DNA of 64,000 nucleotides from Luteococcus japonicus (GTDB lineage: Bacteria > Actinomycetota > Actinomycetes > Propionibacteriales > Propionibacteriaceae), in contig NZ_RKHG01000001.1 of NCBI RefSeq assembly GCF_003752415.1, positions 2,852,001 through 2,916,000 of the forward strand. The letters are read 5' to 3'. The notes beneath the pieces are model-generated. The model was not told the origin of the DNA. It did no database searches and saw only the letters and a list, made by a program, of their open reading frames with translations. Below are positions 43,643 to 53,027 of the stretch, piece after piece. The position numbers were made by a program, and so were the translations under genes. The first letter of the stretch is position 1; the number at the start of each line of letters is the position of its first letter.

Positions 43643-44557
43643 TCAGCCCAGCCGCATCGCCTCACGCGAACCGTCGACGGCGTCCTGCACCGGGGCGTCG
43701 CCGATGGTCGCCGAGCTGACGAAGACACCCAGCGACTCCGGGCTGCCGGTGGCCACGACGACGACGTCGATCACGTCACCCGCCACCTGCGGCAGCTGCT
43801 CCATCTGGACGTAGACCTCGCTGCGCAGGTGCCAGCCCTTCTTGCCGTCGATGATGACGGCTTCGGTCACCAGGTCCTTGCGGCCGCTGTATCCGGAGTA
43901 GTAGCCCGACGTGGCGAAGCAGCTCATCATCATCCGGGCACTGTTGCGCGGCTCGTCGAAGCCCTCGGACACTGGCAGGGCCCCGACGGCCTGCACGGAG
44001 AACCAGCTGGTCCCCCCGGCGCGGTGGATCACCCGGGTCTGGCCCTGCATCCCCTGGGTCCACGGCAGGCTGAAGAACTGGTTGGCGGCATCGTCCCAGC
44101 CCTCCAGCGCGGGGATCACCAGACCGCCGCCGCGGACTTCATTTCCCTGCATCGGTGTCGTGACACCGCCGCCGCTGGGGCACTCCACCATGGCACCGCC
44201 GGTGGGCGCGGGTTCACTGACTCCCGTCGACGGGGTGGCCGGGGAGGTCTCGTTCCACACCGGGCCGGTGGGTGAGGCACTGTTGGTGTCCTCCGGAACG
44301 GCCTTGAACTCGTCGCCTCCACGGAAGAACATCGCCCACACGAGCAGGGCCAGGACCAGCAGGCCCGCGAGCAGGGCGATCAGCGGTCCCTTGCCGCCGC
44401 TGCGCCCGTCCTGCGGGGAAGTGCCCTGGGATACGAAGCCCATCGGCCGGGCGCTGGCCGGGTTGTCCGTGGTCTCCGAAGACCACGAGCTGCCGTCCCA
44501 GTAGCGGAAACGGCCGGGTGCTCCTGCGGGGTCCGGGTACCAGCCAGGCATCGACAT
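43643..44557 (-). CDS. DUF2510-domain membrane protein
   Basis: The 304-residue protein has an N-terminal DUF2510 module (PGWYPDPAGAPGRFRYWDGS), a Gly/Ser loop, one TM helix (GPLIALLAGLLVLALLVWAM, about residues 56-75), and an extracellular domain of about 220 residues with two Cys (MVECPSGG, MSCFATSG). A second in-frame ATG at 44551 is an alternative start. Function unknown. Confidence 0.82.
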   Translation of the reverse strand: MSMPGWYPDPAGAPGRFRYWDGSSWSSETTDNPASARPMGFVSQGTSPQDGRSGGKGPLIALLAGLLVLALLVWAMFFRGGDEFKAVPEDTNSASPTGPVWNETSPATPSTGVSEPAPTGGAMVECPSGGGVTTPMQGNEVRGGGLVIPALEGWDDAANQFFSLPWTQGMQGQTRVIHRAGGTSWFSVQAVGALPVSEGFDEPRNSARMMMSCFATSGYYSGYSGRKDLVTEAVIIDGKKGWHLRSEVYVQMEQLPQVAGDVIDVVVVATGSPESLGVFVSSATIGDAPVQDAVDGSREAMRLG

Positions 44558-44636
44558 GCCCCCGATTGTAGGTGGGCCCGTGCCGGACCCCAGCCTGTAA
44601 CCCCACTGAAACACGATCGTTGGCAGACTGGGGGCC

Positions 44637-45971
44637 ATGGACAGGCAGACAGAGTACGTACTGCGCACGATGGAAGAACGCGACGTCCGCTTCGTGCGGC
44701 TGTGGTTCACCGACGTGCTCGGCTTCCTGAAGTCCGTGGCCATCGCGCCCGCCGAGCTGGAGGGTGCCTTCAGCGAGGGTGTCGGCTTCGACGGCTCCGC
44801 GATCGAGGGCTATGCCCGCGTGTACGAGTCCGACATGGTGGCCCACCCCGATCCGTCGAGCTTCCAGATGCTGCCCTGGCGCACCCAGAGCAATACCGCG
44901 CGAATGTTCTGCGACATCACGCTGCCCGACGGCTCCCCGAGCTTCGCCGACCCGCGCCACGTCCTCAAGCGGGCGCTGGACAAGGCCTCGGACATGGGCT
45001 TCACCTTCTACATCCACCCCGAGATCGAGTTCTTCCTGTTCAAGCCGCCGGTGGTCCCCGGCATCGAGCCCACCCCGCTGGACATGGGCGGCTACTTCGA
45101 CCACACCACGCTGGGTGACGGCACGGACTTCCGCCGCGACGCCATCCAGATGCTGGAGCGGATGGGGATCAGCGTCGAGTTCAGCCACCACGAGGGCGCG
45201 CCCGGTCAGCACGAGATCGACCTGCGCTATGCCGACGCCCTGACCATGGCGGACAACATCATGACCTTCCGCGTCGTGATGAAGGAGGTGGCGGTCAGCC
45301 AGGGCATCGAGGCCAGCTTCATGCCCAAGCCCTTCACCAACCACGCCGGCAGCGGCATGCACACCCACATGAGCCTGTTCGAGGGCGACAACAACGCCTT
45401 CTATGACGCCGCCGACCAGTACCGGCTGTCCAAGACCGGCAAGCAGTTCGTCGCCGGCCTGCTGCACCACGCCGCGGAGATCACCGCCGTCACCAACCAG
45501 TGGGTCAACTCCTACAAGCGCCTGGTGGGTGGGGGAGAGGCTCCCAGCTTCATCTGCTGGGGCCGCAACAACCGCTCCGCCCTGGTCCGCATCCCCATGT
45601 TCAAGCCGGACAAGGCCTCCAGCGCCCGGATCGAGCTGCGCAGCATCGACTCGGCCGCCAACCCCTATCTGTCCTATGCCGTGATCCTCGCCGCGGGCCT
45701 GTCCGGCATCGAGCACGAGATGGAGTTGCCGGAGGAGGCCGCCGACGACGCCTGGTCCATGACCGACCGGGAACGTCGCGCGATGGGCATCCGCAACCTG
45801 CCGCACAACCTCGACGAGGCGATCCGGGAGATGGAGAACTCCGAACTGGTGGCCGAGACGCTGGGCGAGCACGTCTTCGACTACTTCCTGCGCAACAAGC
45901 GGGCAGAGTTCGAGGAATACCGTCGCCACGTCACGCCCCACGAGCTGACCGCCCTGCTCCCGCGGCTGTGA
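44637..45971 (+). CDS. Glutamine synthetase, GSI-alpha (GlnA2-like)
   Basis: The 444-residue protein has the N-terminal beta-grasp (VRFVRLWFTDVLGFLKSVAI), FDGSAIEGYARVYESDM, the metal/glutamate loop IHPEIEFFLFKP, NHAGSGMHTHMSL and GGGEAPSFICWGRNNRSALV. The usual adenylylation site N-L-Y-D-L-P is missing; the corresponding region is EHEMELPEEAADDAWSM, so it should not be adenylylated. The pairing with glnE is like mycobacterial glnA2-glnE. A role in nitrogen assimilation or glutamylation of other amines is possible. Confidence 0.92.
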   Translation: MDRQTEYVLRTMEERDVRFVRLWFTDVLGFLKSVAIAPAELEGAFSEGVGFDGSAIEGYARVYESDMVAHPDPSSFQMLPWRTQSNTARMFCDITLPDGSPSFADPRHVLKRALDKASDMGFTFYIHPEIEFFLFKPPVVPGIEPTPLDMGGYFDHTTLGDGTDFRRDAIQMLERMGISVEFSHHEGAPGQHEIDLRYADALTMADNIMTFRVVMKEVAVSQGIEASFMPKPFTNHAGSGMHTHMSLFEGDNNAFYDAADQYRLSKTGKQFVAGLLHHAAEITAVTNQWVNSYKRLVGGGEAPSFICWGRNNRSALVRIPMFKPDKASSARIELRSIDSAANPYLSYAVILAAGLSGIEHEMELPEEAADDAWSMTDRERRAMGIRNLPHNLDEAIREMENSELVAETLGEHVFDYFLRNKRAEFEEYRRHVTPHELTALLPRL

Positions 45972-46000
45972 ACGACCCCGGCCAGCCCTAGGCTGGTTGC

Positions 46001-46630
46001 ATGAGTGAGGCAAGCCCCGTGCCCCGCGGAGTACGCGTGGGTGACCAGGACCGTCAGCAGGCTGTCGATCGGCTGGCCGACGGCTACCAGCAGGGGATGC
46101 TGACGCTCGACGAGTTCACCGACCGCACCGAGCGGGCCTGGTCCGCGACCTGGACCAAGGACCTGCAGGGGCTGTTGGAAGACCTGCCGTTGGCGCAGCC
46201 GCCCCACTCGTCGCAGGGCCTGGCGCCCATCACGCATCGGCCACCGGCTGTGCGCAGCGACGGCGCCACCGGCCTGCCGATGACCTTCGCCCTGATGTCC
46301 GGGGCGGATCGAAGCGGGGACTGGACGGCCGCCGGCACACACACTGCGGTGGCGATCATGGGCGGCGTGAGCCTTGACCTGCGCGAGGCGAGCTTCACCC
46401 AGCCGGAGACGACGATCATGGCCGTCGCCATCATGGGTGGCATCGAGGTGATCGTGCCGCCGCACGTCCGGGTTCGGGTGCACGGGCTGCCGGTGATGGG
46501 CGGTTTCGGCTCGGAGGGGGCCGTGGACCCCGCAAGCCTGCCCACCGACGCACCGCTGGTGGTGGTGAAGGGCGTCGCCGTGATGGGCGGCGTCGGGATC
46601 AAGCGGCTGGGATACGACGAGGAGGCCTGA
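46001..46630 (+). CDS. DUF1707/LiaF-like cell-wall-stress protein
   Basis: The 209-residue protein begins with a DUF1707 SHOCT-like module (RVGDQDRQQAVDRLADGYQQ, residues 12-31) and ends in a beta-helical domain with MGG repeats (VAIMGGVSLDLREASF, AVAIMGGIEVIVPPHV, LPVMGGFGSEG, VAVMGGVGIKRLG), as in the LiaF/cell wall-active antibiotic response C-terminus. There is no TM segment. Function likely in envelope-stress sensing, by family. Confidence 0.82.
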   Translation: MSEASPVPRGVRVGDQDRQQAVDRLADGYQQGMLTLDEFTDRTERAWSATWTKDLQGLLEDLPLAQPPHSSQGLAPITHRPPAVRSDGATGLPMTFALMSGADRSGDWTAAGTHTAVAIMGGVSLDLREASFTQPETTIMAVAIMGGIEVIVPPHVRVRVHGLPVMGGFGSEGAVDPASLPTDAPLVVVKGVAVMGGVGIKRLGYDEEA

Positions 46631-46639
46631 GCCGGGCGG

Positions 46640-47386
46640 TCAGCCCCGGGACAGGTCCAACAGCGGCAGCATCCGTTCCAGCGCCCGGTAGTGACTTCCC
46701 GAGGCGGTGGCCCGGGCATCGTCCAGGGCCCGGTCCAGCGTGAGGAGGCCCGTGCCCAGCTGCAGCCAGGTGAGCTCGTCGGTCTCCACCACATTGGGCG
46801 GGGTGCCGCGGGTGTGCGTCGGACCCTCGCCGAAGGCGCCCACCTGCACGGCGCTTGCCGGTGGGACCCGCACCTCGATGGTCTGCCCCGGGAAGCGCTC
46901 GCCGAGCGCCTGGGAGAGGTTGCGTACCGCCAGCCTGAGGGCGGTGGGCTGCAGGGCGTCCGCGCCGACCGGGATGGCCAGCACGCACAGCTCCAGCACC
47001 GTGGCGCGGACGTAGTCCACCAGGTGGGAGTTTCCGAACTGGTTGGTGACCGACATCGGAAGCGCTCCGCGCAGGACAGCCCCGACGGTGGCGGTGCGAG
47101 CGGCGCACAGCCGGGCCAGGATGTCTTCGGGGGTGTTGGCGGTCAGCTCCGCCGTGAGCTCGTCGAGGTGGTGGTGCCCCGCGCTGCGGTGGCTGAACAG
47201 GCTCGCCAGGCTCTGGTTGCGAGCATTCGTCGGGCTCTCGATGGCATCCAGCAGGTCATCCAGCAGGACCACCATCCGGGCACGCGAGATGGGCTCAAGC
47301 CGGGGGGCCGACATGTTCAGGGCGCGGCACTGACCCAGCAACACCTCGCACGCCGTGTGCAGGGCCCGGTCGCTTCGTGCCGCCAT
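46640..47386 (-). CDS. Sterol carrier family/maleylpyruvate isomerase N-terminal-type protein
   Basis: The 248-residue protein starts at ATG 47384-47386 behind AGGAG; an in-frame ATG 9 bp upstream would be too near that site. An N-terminal DinB-like four-helix bundle (RARMVVLLDDLLDAIESPTN and HHLDELTAELTAN) and a C-terminal SCP2-like half (IEVRVPPASAVQVGAFGEGP) agree with the actinobacterial sterol-carrier family. No mycothiol or metal ligand set was verified. Convergent with the LiaF-like gene. Confidence 0.65.
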   Translation of the reverse strand: MAARSDRALHTACEVLLGQCRALNMSAPRLEPISRARMVVLLDDLLDAIESPTNARNQSLASLFSHRSAGHHHLDELTAELTANTPEDILARLCAARTATVGAVLRGALPMSVTNQFGNSHLVDYVRATVLELCVLAIPVGADALQPTALRLAVRNLSQALGERFPGQTIEVRVPPASAVQVGAFGEGPTHTRGTPPNVVETDELTWLQLGTGLLTLDRALDDARATASGSHYRALERMLPLLDLSRG

Positions 47387-47493
47387 GATGCTCATGCTCC
47401 TGATCTTGCGTGACAAGGGTTTCTGGCACGTTACCCCGACATGTCGTGGAGGCAAATGGCTCCAGCCTTCCGCCGGTGTCATAGTCTCGCACC

Positions 47494-50469
47494 ATGGCCA
47501 GACTTGCGACCACGACGGGGGAACTCGCCCGGCGTGGCTTCCTCGACGTCGACGAGGCACTGCGGGACCTCGAGGAGCTGGTTGCCCGGCGCGACCTGCC
47601 CGGTGGTGCGGGGCGGGCGCTGGAGGGCGACGTCGGCTGGTTGCGCCTGCTGGAGGCCACCGCAGATCCGGACCTGGCGCTCCGTGGCCTGAACCGGCTC
47701 GACGAGAAGGCTCCCGAGGTGCTGGCTCCCTTCGCCGTCGATGCCGAGGCCAGTGGTCGGCTGGCGGTGGTCATGGGAGGATCCCAGGCGCTGAACCACC
47801 ACCTGGTGGCCCATCCGGCCGATGCAGGCCTGCTGCTCGAGGCGCCCGGACGGGTGCCCGGCGAGCAGATCCGGACGCAGGTGCTGCAGGCCATCGGCGC
47901 CGAGGGCGACATCCCCGTGGCCGCCGATGCCGGGGCAGCGGACGCCCTGCGCCTGGCCAATCGAGCCCACCTGGTGCGGATCGCGGCTCGGGACCTGACC
48001 AGCGAGGACCCCTGTGCCATCGTCGACGACATCGCCGCCGAGCTGGCTGACCTGGCCGACGCGCTGGTCGAAGGTGCCCTTGCCATTGCGCGGGCGCAGG
48101 TTCCCGGCCAGGAACACGTCCGCCTCGGCATCGTCGCGATGGGAAAGTGCGGCGCCCAGGAACTGAACTACATCAGCGACGTGGACGTGGTCTTCGTCGC
48201 CGAACCCGCCGACGAGGACACCTCGTCGGCGCGCGCGGTGGAGATTGCCAGCAGGATCGCCGCCAAGCTGAGCCAGATCTGCTCCGCGCATTCGGCCGCC
48301 GGGTCCATCTGGCAGGTCGACGCCAACCTGCGGCCCGACGGGAAGTCCGGGCCCCTGGTGCGCAGCCTGTCCAGCATGGAGACCTACTACGACAAGTGGG
48401 CCAAGAACTGGGAATTCCAGGCCATGTTGAAGGCCCGGGCCATGGCCGGGGACCTGGACGTGGCGCAGGGCTTCGTCGAGATCGTCCAGCCGCACGTCTG
48501 GCAGGCCGCCGAACGCGAGCACTTCCTGGCCGAGACCCAGGCGATGCGCCAGCGCGTGATCAGCCTGCTGCCAGCCAACCAGGCCTCGCGGGAGATCAAG
48601 CTCGGCGCCGGCGGACTGCGCGACGTCGAGTTCTCCGTGCAGTTGCTGCAGCTGGTCCATGGCCGCGCCGATGACAGGGTGCGGGGCCGGGCCACGCTGG
48701 CCTCGCTGCGAGACCTCGTCGACGCCTGCTACATCGGGCGTGCCGAGGGTACGGAGATGGATGCCGCCTACCGTTTCCAGCGCACCCTGGAACACCGCAT
48801 CCAGCTCTACAAGCTGCGCCGCACCCACCTGCTGCCCGATGACGAGCGTGAGCTGCGGGTGTTGGCCCGCGGCCTGCGGATGCCGGGCGGCGCCGAGGAG
48901 CTGCTGGACACCTGGAAGGCCACCAGTCGACGGGTGCGGGGCCTGCACCAGCGGCTCTTCTACTCCCCGCTGCTGGCGGCCGTCACCCGCCTGCACACCG
49001 ACGAGCTCAAGCTCACCGCGGACCAGGCCCGCGACCGGCTGCGGGTGCTGGGCTTCCAGGATCCTGCCGCGGCGCTTCGCCACATCGAGGCGTTGACGGC
49101 GGGGGTGAACCGCAAGGTGGAGATCCAGCGCCAACTGCTGCCGGCGATGCTCGGCTGGTTCGCGGAGGGTCCCAATCCGGACCATGGGCTGTTGAGTTTC
49201 CGGCAGGTCTCCGAGGCGCTGGGGGAGAGCCCCTGGTACCTGCGGGCGCTGCGCGACGAGGGCGAGATGGCCGAACGGCTGGCGCGGATCCTGTCGTCGA
49301 GCCGGCTGACCGTGGACCTGCTCAAGCGCGCACCGGAGACCGTCCGGATGCTGTCCAGCGACCAGAGCCTGCGCCCCCGCGCCCGCGAGGACGTGCTCAA
49401 GTCCATGCTGAGCGCCGCCAAGCGGCATGACGCGACGGCCGACGCCATTGCCGCGGTGCGGGCAATCCGACGCGCCGAACTCTTCCGGCTGGCGGCCGGC
49501 GACATCCTGGAGGTCACCGGACTCGACGAGCTGGGCCGCGGCCTGAGCGATCTGGCCGGCGCCACCATCGACGCGGCGCTGGTGGTGGCCCGGCGCGAGG
49601 TGCCGGACGCCCCGGAGCTGGGCGTGGTGGCGCTGGGCCGCTGGGGCGGACGCGAGATGGGCTTGGGCAGCGATTGCGACGCCATGTTCGTGATGGCCGA
49701 CTCCACGGACCAGGACGCCACCCGTCGCGCCACGCAGCTGGTGCAGAAGGTGCGTTCCATGCTCGCCGCCCAGGGGCCGGACCCGGCGCTGGACATCGAC
49801 GCCGACCTGCGGCCCGAGGGCAAGAACGGACCGATGGTGCGCAGCCTGTCCGGGATGCGCAGCTACTACCAGCGGTGGTCGGTCACCTGGGAGGCACAGG
49901 CCCTGGTCCGCGCCTCGCACGGCGCCGGCGACCCGGCCCTGACCGCGGCCCTGCTGGAGATGGTGGATCCGCTGCGCTGGCCTGAGGGTGGCCTGGAGCG
50001 CTCCCGGTTGACGGAGATTCGCAAGCTCAAGTCCCGGATGGAGGCCGAGCGGATCCCCCGCGGCACGGACCCCAAGCGCAACACCAAGCTGGGCCCGGGC
50101 GGGTTGAGCGACATCGAGTGGACGGTGCAGGTGCTCCAGTTGCAGCACGCGCACGAGGTCCCCGCACTGCGCACCCCGTCGACGCTGCTCGCGATGCGGG
50201 CCGCCGTCGAGGCTGGTTTGCTGGATGCCCATGACGCCACCGAACTGGAGCAGGCCTGGCGGCTGGCGAGCCAGCTGCGCAACAAGATCCTGCTGGTGCG
50301 GGGCCGGGCCAGCGACGTGATCCCGATCGATGCCCGTGAGGTGGACGCGATCGCCACCATGCTGGGCTACGACCGGGGGGAGGCCTCCCACCTCATCGAC
50401 GACTACTGGCGCACCACGCGCCGGTGCGCGGCTGTGGTGGACCGGCTCTTCTGGGGTGATCAGGCATGA
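47494..50469 (+). CDS. glnE: Bifunctional glutamine synthetase adenylyltransferase/deadenylase
   Basis: The 991-residue protein contains two nucleotidyltransferase domains. The first has GKCGAQELNYISDVDVVF near residue 217 (deadenylylation) and the second has GRWGGREMGLGSDCDAMFVM near residue 714 (adenylylation); both retain the D-x-D metal site. The helical linker between them and the PII-responsive region are of normal length. It adjusts GlnA1-type synthetase activity to nitrogen supply; that target gene is outside the window. The stop overlaps the SDR gene (ATGA). Confidence 0.95.
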   Translation: MARLATTTGELARRGFLDVDEALRDLEELVARRDLPGGAGRALEGDVGWLRLLEATADPDLALRGLNRLDEKAPEVLAPFAVDAEASGRLAVVMGGSQALNHHLVAHPADAGLLLEAPGRVPGEQIRTQVLQAIGAEGDIPVAADAGAADALRLANRAHLVRIAARDLTSEDPCAIVDDIAAELADLADALVEGALAIARAQVPGQEHVRLGIVAMGKCGAQELNYISDVDVVFVAEPADEDTSSARAVEIASRIAAKLSQICSAHSAAGSIWQVDANLRPDGKSGPLVRSLSSMETYYDKWAKNWEFQAMLKARAMAGDLDVAQGFVEIVQPHVWQAAEREHFLAETQAMRQRVISLLPANQASREIKLGAGGLRDVEFSVQLLQLVHGRADDRVRGRATLASLRDLVDACYIGRAEGTEMDAAYRFQRTLEHRIQLYKLRRTHLLPDDERELRVLARGLRMPGGAEELLDTWKATSRRVRGLHQRLFYSPLLAAVTRLHTDELKLTADQARDRLRVLGFQDPAAALRHIEALTAGVNRKVEIQRQLLPAMLGWFAEGPNPDHGLLSFRQVSEALGESPWYLRALRDEGEMAERLARILSSSRLTVDLLKRAPETVRMLSSDQSLRPRAREDVLKSMLSAAKRHDATADAIAAVRAIRRAELFRLAAGDILEVTGLDELGRGLSDLAGATIDAALVVARREVPDAPELGVVALGRWGGREMGLGSDCDAMFVMADSTDQDATRRATQLVQKVRSMLAAQGPDPALDIDADLRPEGKNGPMVRSLSGMRSYYQRWSVTWEAQALVRASHGAGDPALTAALLEMVDPLRWPEGGLERSRLTEIRKLKSRMEAERIPRGTDPKRNTKLGPGGLSDIEWTVQVLQLQHAHEVPALRTPSTLLAMRAAVEAGLLDAHDATELEQAWRLASQLRNKILLVRGRASDVIPIDAREVDAIATMLGYDRGEASHLIDDYWRTTRRCAAVVDRLFWGDQA

Positions 50470-51212
50470 GTGCGATCCTGTTGCTGGGTGGGCGTTCCGG
50501 GATCGGGCTGGCGATCGTCGAGGCACTGCTGAGCGAAACCTCGGGGGCGACGGTCCTGTTGGCCCAACGGCCGCGGCCGGAGGCTCCGGGGAGCGATGCC
50601 GAGGAGCGGCTTCGGGCCGCCGGCGCTGCCGAAGTCGAGGTGGTGGACTTCGATGCGACGGCGCTCGAGACCCACGCGACGCTCGTCGAGGGGGTCTTCG
50701 CGGAGCACCAGGTGAGTCACGCGGTGGTGGCCTTCGGCGTTCTGGGGAACCAGGAAGAGGCCTGGACCGAGGTGGCTGCGGCGCAACGGCTGCTGACGGT
50801 CAACTCCACAGCGGCGGTGGGGATCGGCGTCGCGCTGGCCAATGCCATGCGACGACAGGCCAGTGGCAAGATCATCGCCCTCAGCTCGGTGGCCGGGGTG
50901 CGGGTGCGACGCTCGAACTTCGTCTACGGCGCCAGCAAGGCGGCGATGGACGCCTTCTACCTGAACCTCGGGGTGGCTCTGGAGGGCACTGGGGTGCGGG
51001 TGCTGGTGGTGCGCCCGGGGGCCGTCGCGACGGGGATGATCGCCGGGAACAAGCCCGTCGCCTTCACCGTCGAGGCCCCGCAGGTGGCCGAGACGACGAT
51101 GCGGGGGCTGGCGGCCGGCAAGGACGTGGTGCACGTCCCGTCGCTCTTCGGGCCCGGGATGGCGCTGGCCGCTCTGCTGCCCCGCGCCCTGTGGCGGCGC
51201 CTCCCGGTCTAG
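50466..51212 (+). CDS. SDR oxidoreductase, DprE2-like
   Basis: The 248-residue protein has a Rossmann NAD(P) loop (LLLGGRSGIGLAIVEALL) with the catalytic Ser (ALSSVAGVRVRR) and Y-x3-K in VYGASKAAMDAFY near residue 158. It resembles decaprenylphosphoryl-beta-D-ribose 2'-epimerase subunit DprE2, although no DprE1 gene is next to it, so function may differ. Its TAG stop lies inside the 6-bp target duplication of the IS481 element and is thus unchanged. Confidence 0.83.
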   Translation: MSAILLLGGRSGIGLAIVEALLSETSGATVLLAQRPRPEAPGSDAEERLRAAGAAEVEVVDFDATALETHATLVEGVFAEHQVSHAVVAFGVLGNQEEAWTEVAAAQRLLTVNSTAAVGIGVALANAMRRQASGKIIALSSVAGVRVRRSNFVYGASKAAMDAFYLNLGVALEGTGVRVLVVRPGAVATGMIAGNKPVAFTVEAPQVAETTMRGLAAGKDVVHVPSLFGPGMALAALLPRALWRRLPV

Positions 51213-51213
51213 C

Positions 51214-52305
51214 TGTTGGTGGCAGACAGGTTCATGACACTCGGGTGATGGGAGCTTTCCCGCCGAGGGCGCTGTGGCCTCGTTCAGTGTTGTAGAACGT
51301 GAGCCAGTCGGCAAGGGCGTCGCGGCGTGCTTGGTTGCTGGTGAAGGGCTGTCGGTAGGCCCATTCGGTTGCCAGGGTCCGGTTGAGGCGCTCGACCTTG
51401 CCGTTTTGCCAGGGGCAGTGGGGCTTGATGAACTTCTGTTTCGCGTCGAGGGCTTCGACCGCGGCGATGAAGTCGCTGCTGTTGCGGTAGGCGAAGGCAT
51501 TGTCGGTGATCACCCGCTCGATACGGGTGATGCCGTGGTCTGCGAAGAAGGCCGCGGCGCGGGTGAGGAAACCAGCGCAGGTGGGTCCCTTCTCGTCGTC
51601 GTGGATCTCGATGTAGGCCAGCCGGGTGTGGTCGTCGACCGCTGCGTGGACGTAGTCGTAGCCGATCTTTGCCCGCTTGTTCCTCTCGGCGCTGGTCGCG
51701 GCCCGTCCGCGGCTTCGCCAGCCTCCACCGTCGGGGATCTTGCCGATCTTCTTGACATCGAGGTGGATCAACTCACCGGGGTGTTCGCGTTCGTAGCGGC
51801 GGGTGGTGGCCTGGCTGCCGCGGATCACTGCTCCGGTGATCGGATCGAGGTGGGCCAACGGGGGCATGTGATGACGCTTCCAGATCGCCGAGACGGTGCG
51901 CGCGGGAACACCGGTCGCGGCGCTGGTGTGGGTTGGGCCCTGCCGGTGCAGCGCGCGGTGCGCCAGGACCCGGACCTCGACCTGGTGGTTGGTGCGCCGG
52001 GGCATGGTTCGGGGTCGGCTGGAGCGGTCATGCAGACCTGGTTCGCCGTGCTGGTCGTAGCGCTTGAGCCAGTGGTGTGCGCACTGGCGTGAGATTCCCA
52101 TCGCCTTGGCGGCGTGGGCGACCTTCCAGCCTTGCTCGCGGACGCGCTGGACCAGCAGACGCCGACCGTTGACGTTCAGACGGGCTTTAGAGTGGGCCAT
52201 GAGGACCTCCGTTGTTCATCTGTGACCTTCGACAAGCCACAACCCAACGGGGGTCCTCCCTTCACGTCAACCCGCAAACTGTCATGAACGTCCCTGCCAC
52301 CAACA
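51214..52305. mobile_element. IS481-family insertion sequence, complete
   Basis: The element is 1092 bp. The terminal inverted repeats start TGTTGGTGGCAG and end in the mirror image, with 23 matches in 26 bp (51214-51239 and 52280-52305). Both sides carry the 6-bp target duplication TCTAGC (51208-51213 and 52306-52311). It holds one intact transposase gene on the minus strand. The clean ends, duplication and open frame suggest recent and possibly active insertion. Confidence 0.95.
51232..52200 (-). CDS. IS481-family transposase
   Basis: The 322-residue protein has an N-terminal helix-turn-helix (KVAHAAKAMGISRQCAHHWL), and an rve-type integrase core with the DDE acidic residues visible: Asp in GELIHLDVKKIGKIPD, Asp in RIERVITDNAFAYRN and Glu in PWQNGKVERLNRTLATEW. 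The DDE triad is complete, so it should be active. It is the only gene in the IS. Confidence 0.95.
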   Translation of the reverse strand: MAHSKARLNVNGRRLLVQRVREQGWKVAHAAKAMGISRQCAHHWLKRYDQHGEPGLHDRSSRPRTMPRRTNHQVEVRVLAHRALHRQGPTHTSAATGVPARTVSAIWKRHHMPPLAHLDPITGAVIRGSQATTRRYEREHPGELIHLDVKKIGKIPDGGGWRSRGRAATSAERNKRAKIGYDYVHAAVDDHTRLAYIEIHDDEKGPTCAGFLTRAAAFFADHGITRIERVITDNAFAYRNSSDFIAAVEALDAKQKFIKPHCPWQNGKVERLNRTLATEWAYRQPFTSNQARRDALADWLTFYNTERGHSALGGKAPITRVS

Positions 52306-52578
52306 TCTAGCGGCCCGATCGACGGTGCACGTCGGAACCCAACGGTGCAACCCCTTCCCGGTGTGCGCGGTGGTGCTTCGACGTGCATCGTGCACGACGA
52401 GAATCCCGGGACCGGTCTTCCTCGTCGACTCCATCGGTTGCGCAAGGGCGAACGTCGCAGGGCAGTGGAAAAGACTCGCTGGCTGTTGAACGTCATCATC
52501 ATCCATCCGTTCGACGAACAAGTGGCACGAGCCGCCGCCGATCTGGTGGGTGGCTCGGGCGTCGGTGGACACGATGCC

Positions 52579-52848
52579 GAGCCCGACGCAGGCCCCGGCG
52601 CGGGCCAGGATCAGAGCGTCGCGCTCGTCGGCCTGGCCCTTGGCGCCGCGGACGAAGGCGTTGTCCCGGCCTCCCCTGACGTGGCGGGCGACGAGGAAGG
52701 CCACCAGCACCAGGCCGCCGCCACACAGGGCGCCCCGGGCCGTCGACGGATCGCTCGGGTACAGAGCGGCGAACAGGCTCAGGATGATGGCACCGGCCAG
52801 CGGCAGCACGAGCCGCATCCGCCGGGTGGGGTCACTGCTCGTCGGCAT
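52579..52848 (-). pseudogene. Truncated DUF2178-like membrane protein
   Basis: From ATG 52846-52848 the protein has two TM helices (LVLPLAGAIILSLFAALYPS and ALCGGGLVLVAFLVARHV) and the conserved FVRGAKGQADERDALILARA. After about residue 90 the similarity stops, and the frame drifts into unrelated sequence to beyond the IS. Such proteins are normally encoded next to a small XRE regulator, as here. The lost third/fourth helices lie where the adjacent 265 bp to the IS now hold nothing recognisable. Confidence 0.65.
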
Positions 52849-53016
52849 GGAAGATCTCCTCGACGGGACGGCCGAACAGCCGTGCCAGGTTGATGGCCAG
52901 GGGGAGCGACGGGTCGTACTTGCCCGTCTCGATGGAGTTGATGGTCTGCCGGGAGACACCCAGTCGCTCGCCGAGCGCCCCCTGGAGAGCCCCAGCGCCT
53001 CGCGCAACTGGCGCAC
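52832..53016 (-). pseudogene. Small XRE-family regulator, frameshifted
   Basis: Two frames together give VRQLREALGLSRGALGERLG and VSRQTINSIETGKYDPSLPL with ARLFGRPVEEIFHADEQ, a typical 65-residue YgzD-like HTH protein. The break is at a run of five G (coding strand) near 52978-52982; one G more would restore the frame. A possible start is GTG 53014-53016. The loss is either a real deletion or a sequencing error. Confidence 0.72.
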
Positions 53017-53027
53017 GTCGTTGAGTA

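Noticed and set aside
47479-50526. Minus-strand open frame of about 1000 codons opposite glnE
   Set aside because: Shadow of the glnE codon pattern with no motif; glnE itself has two clear catalytic domains.
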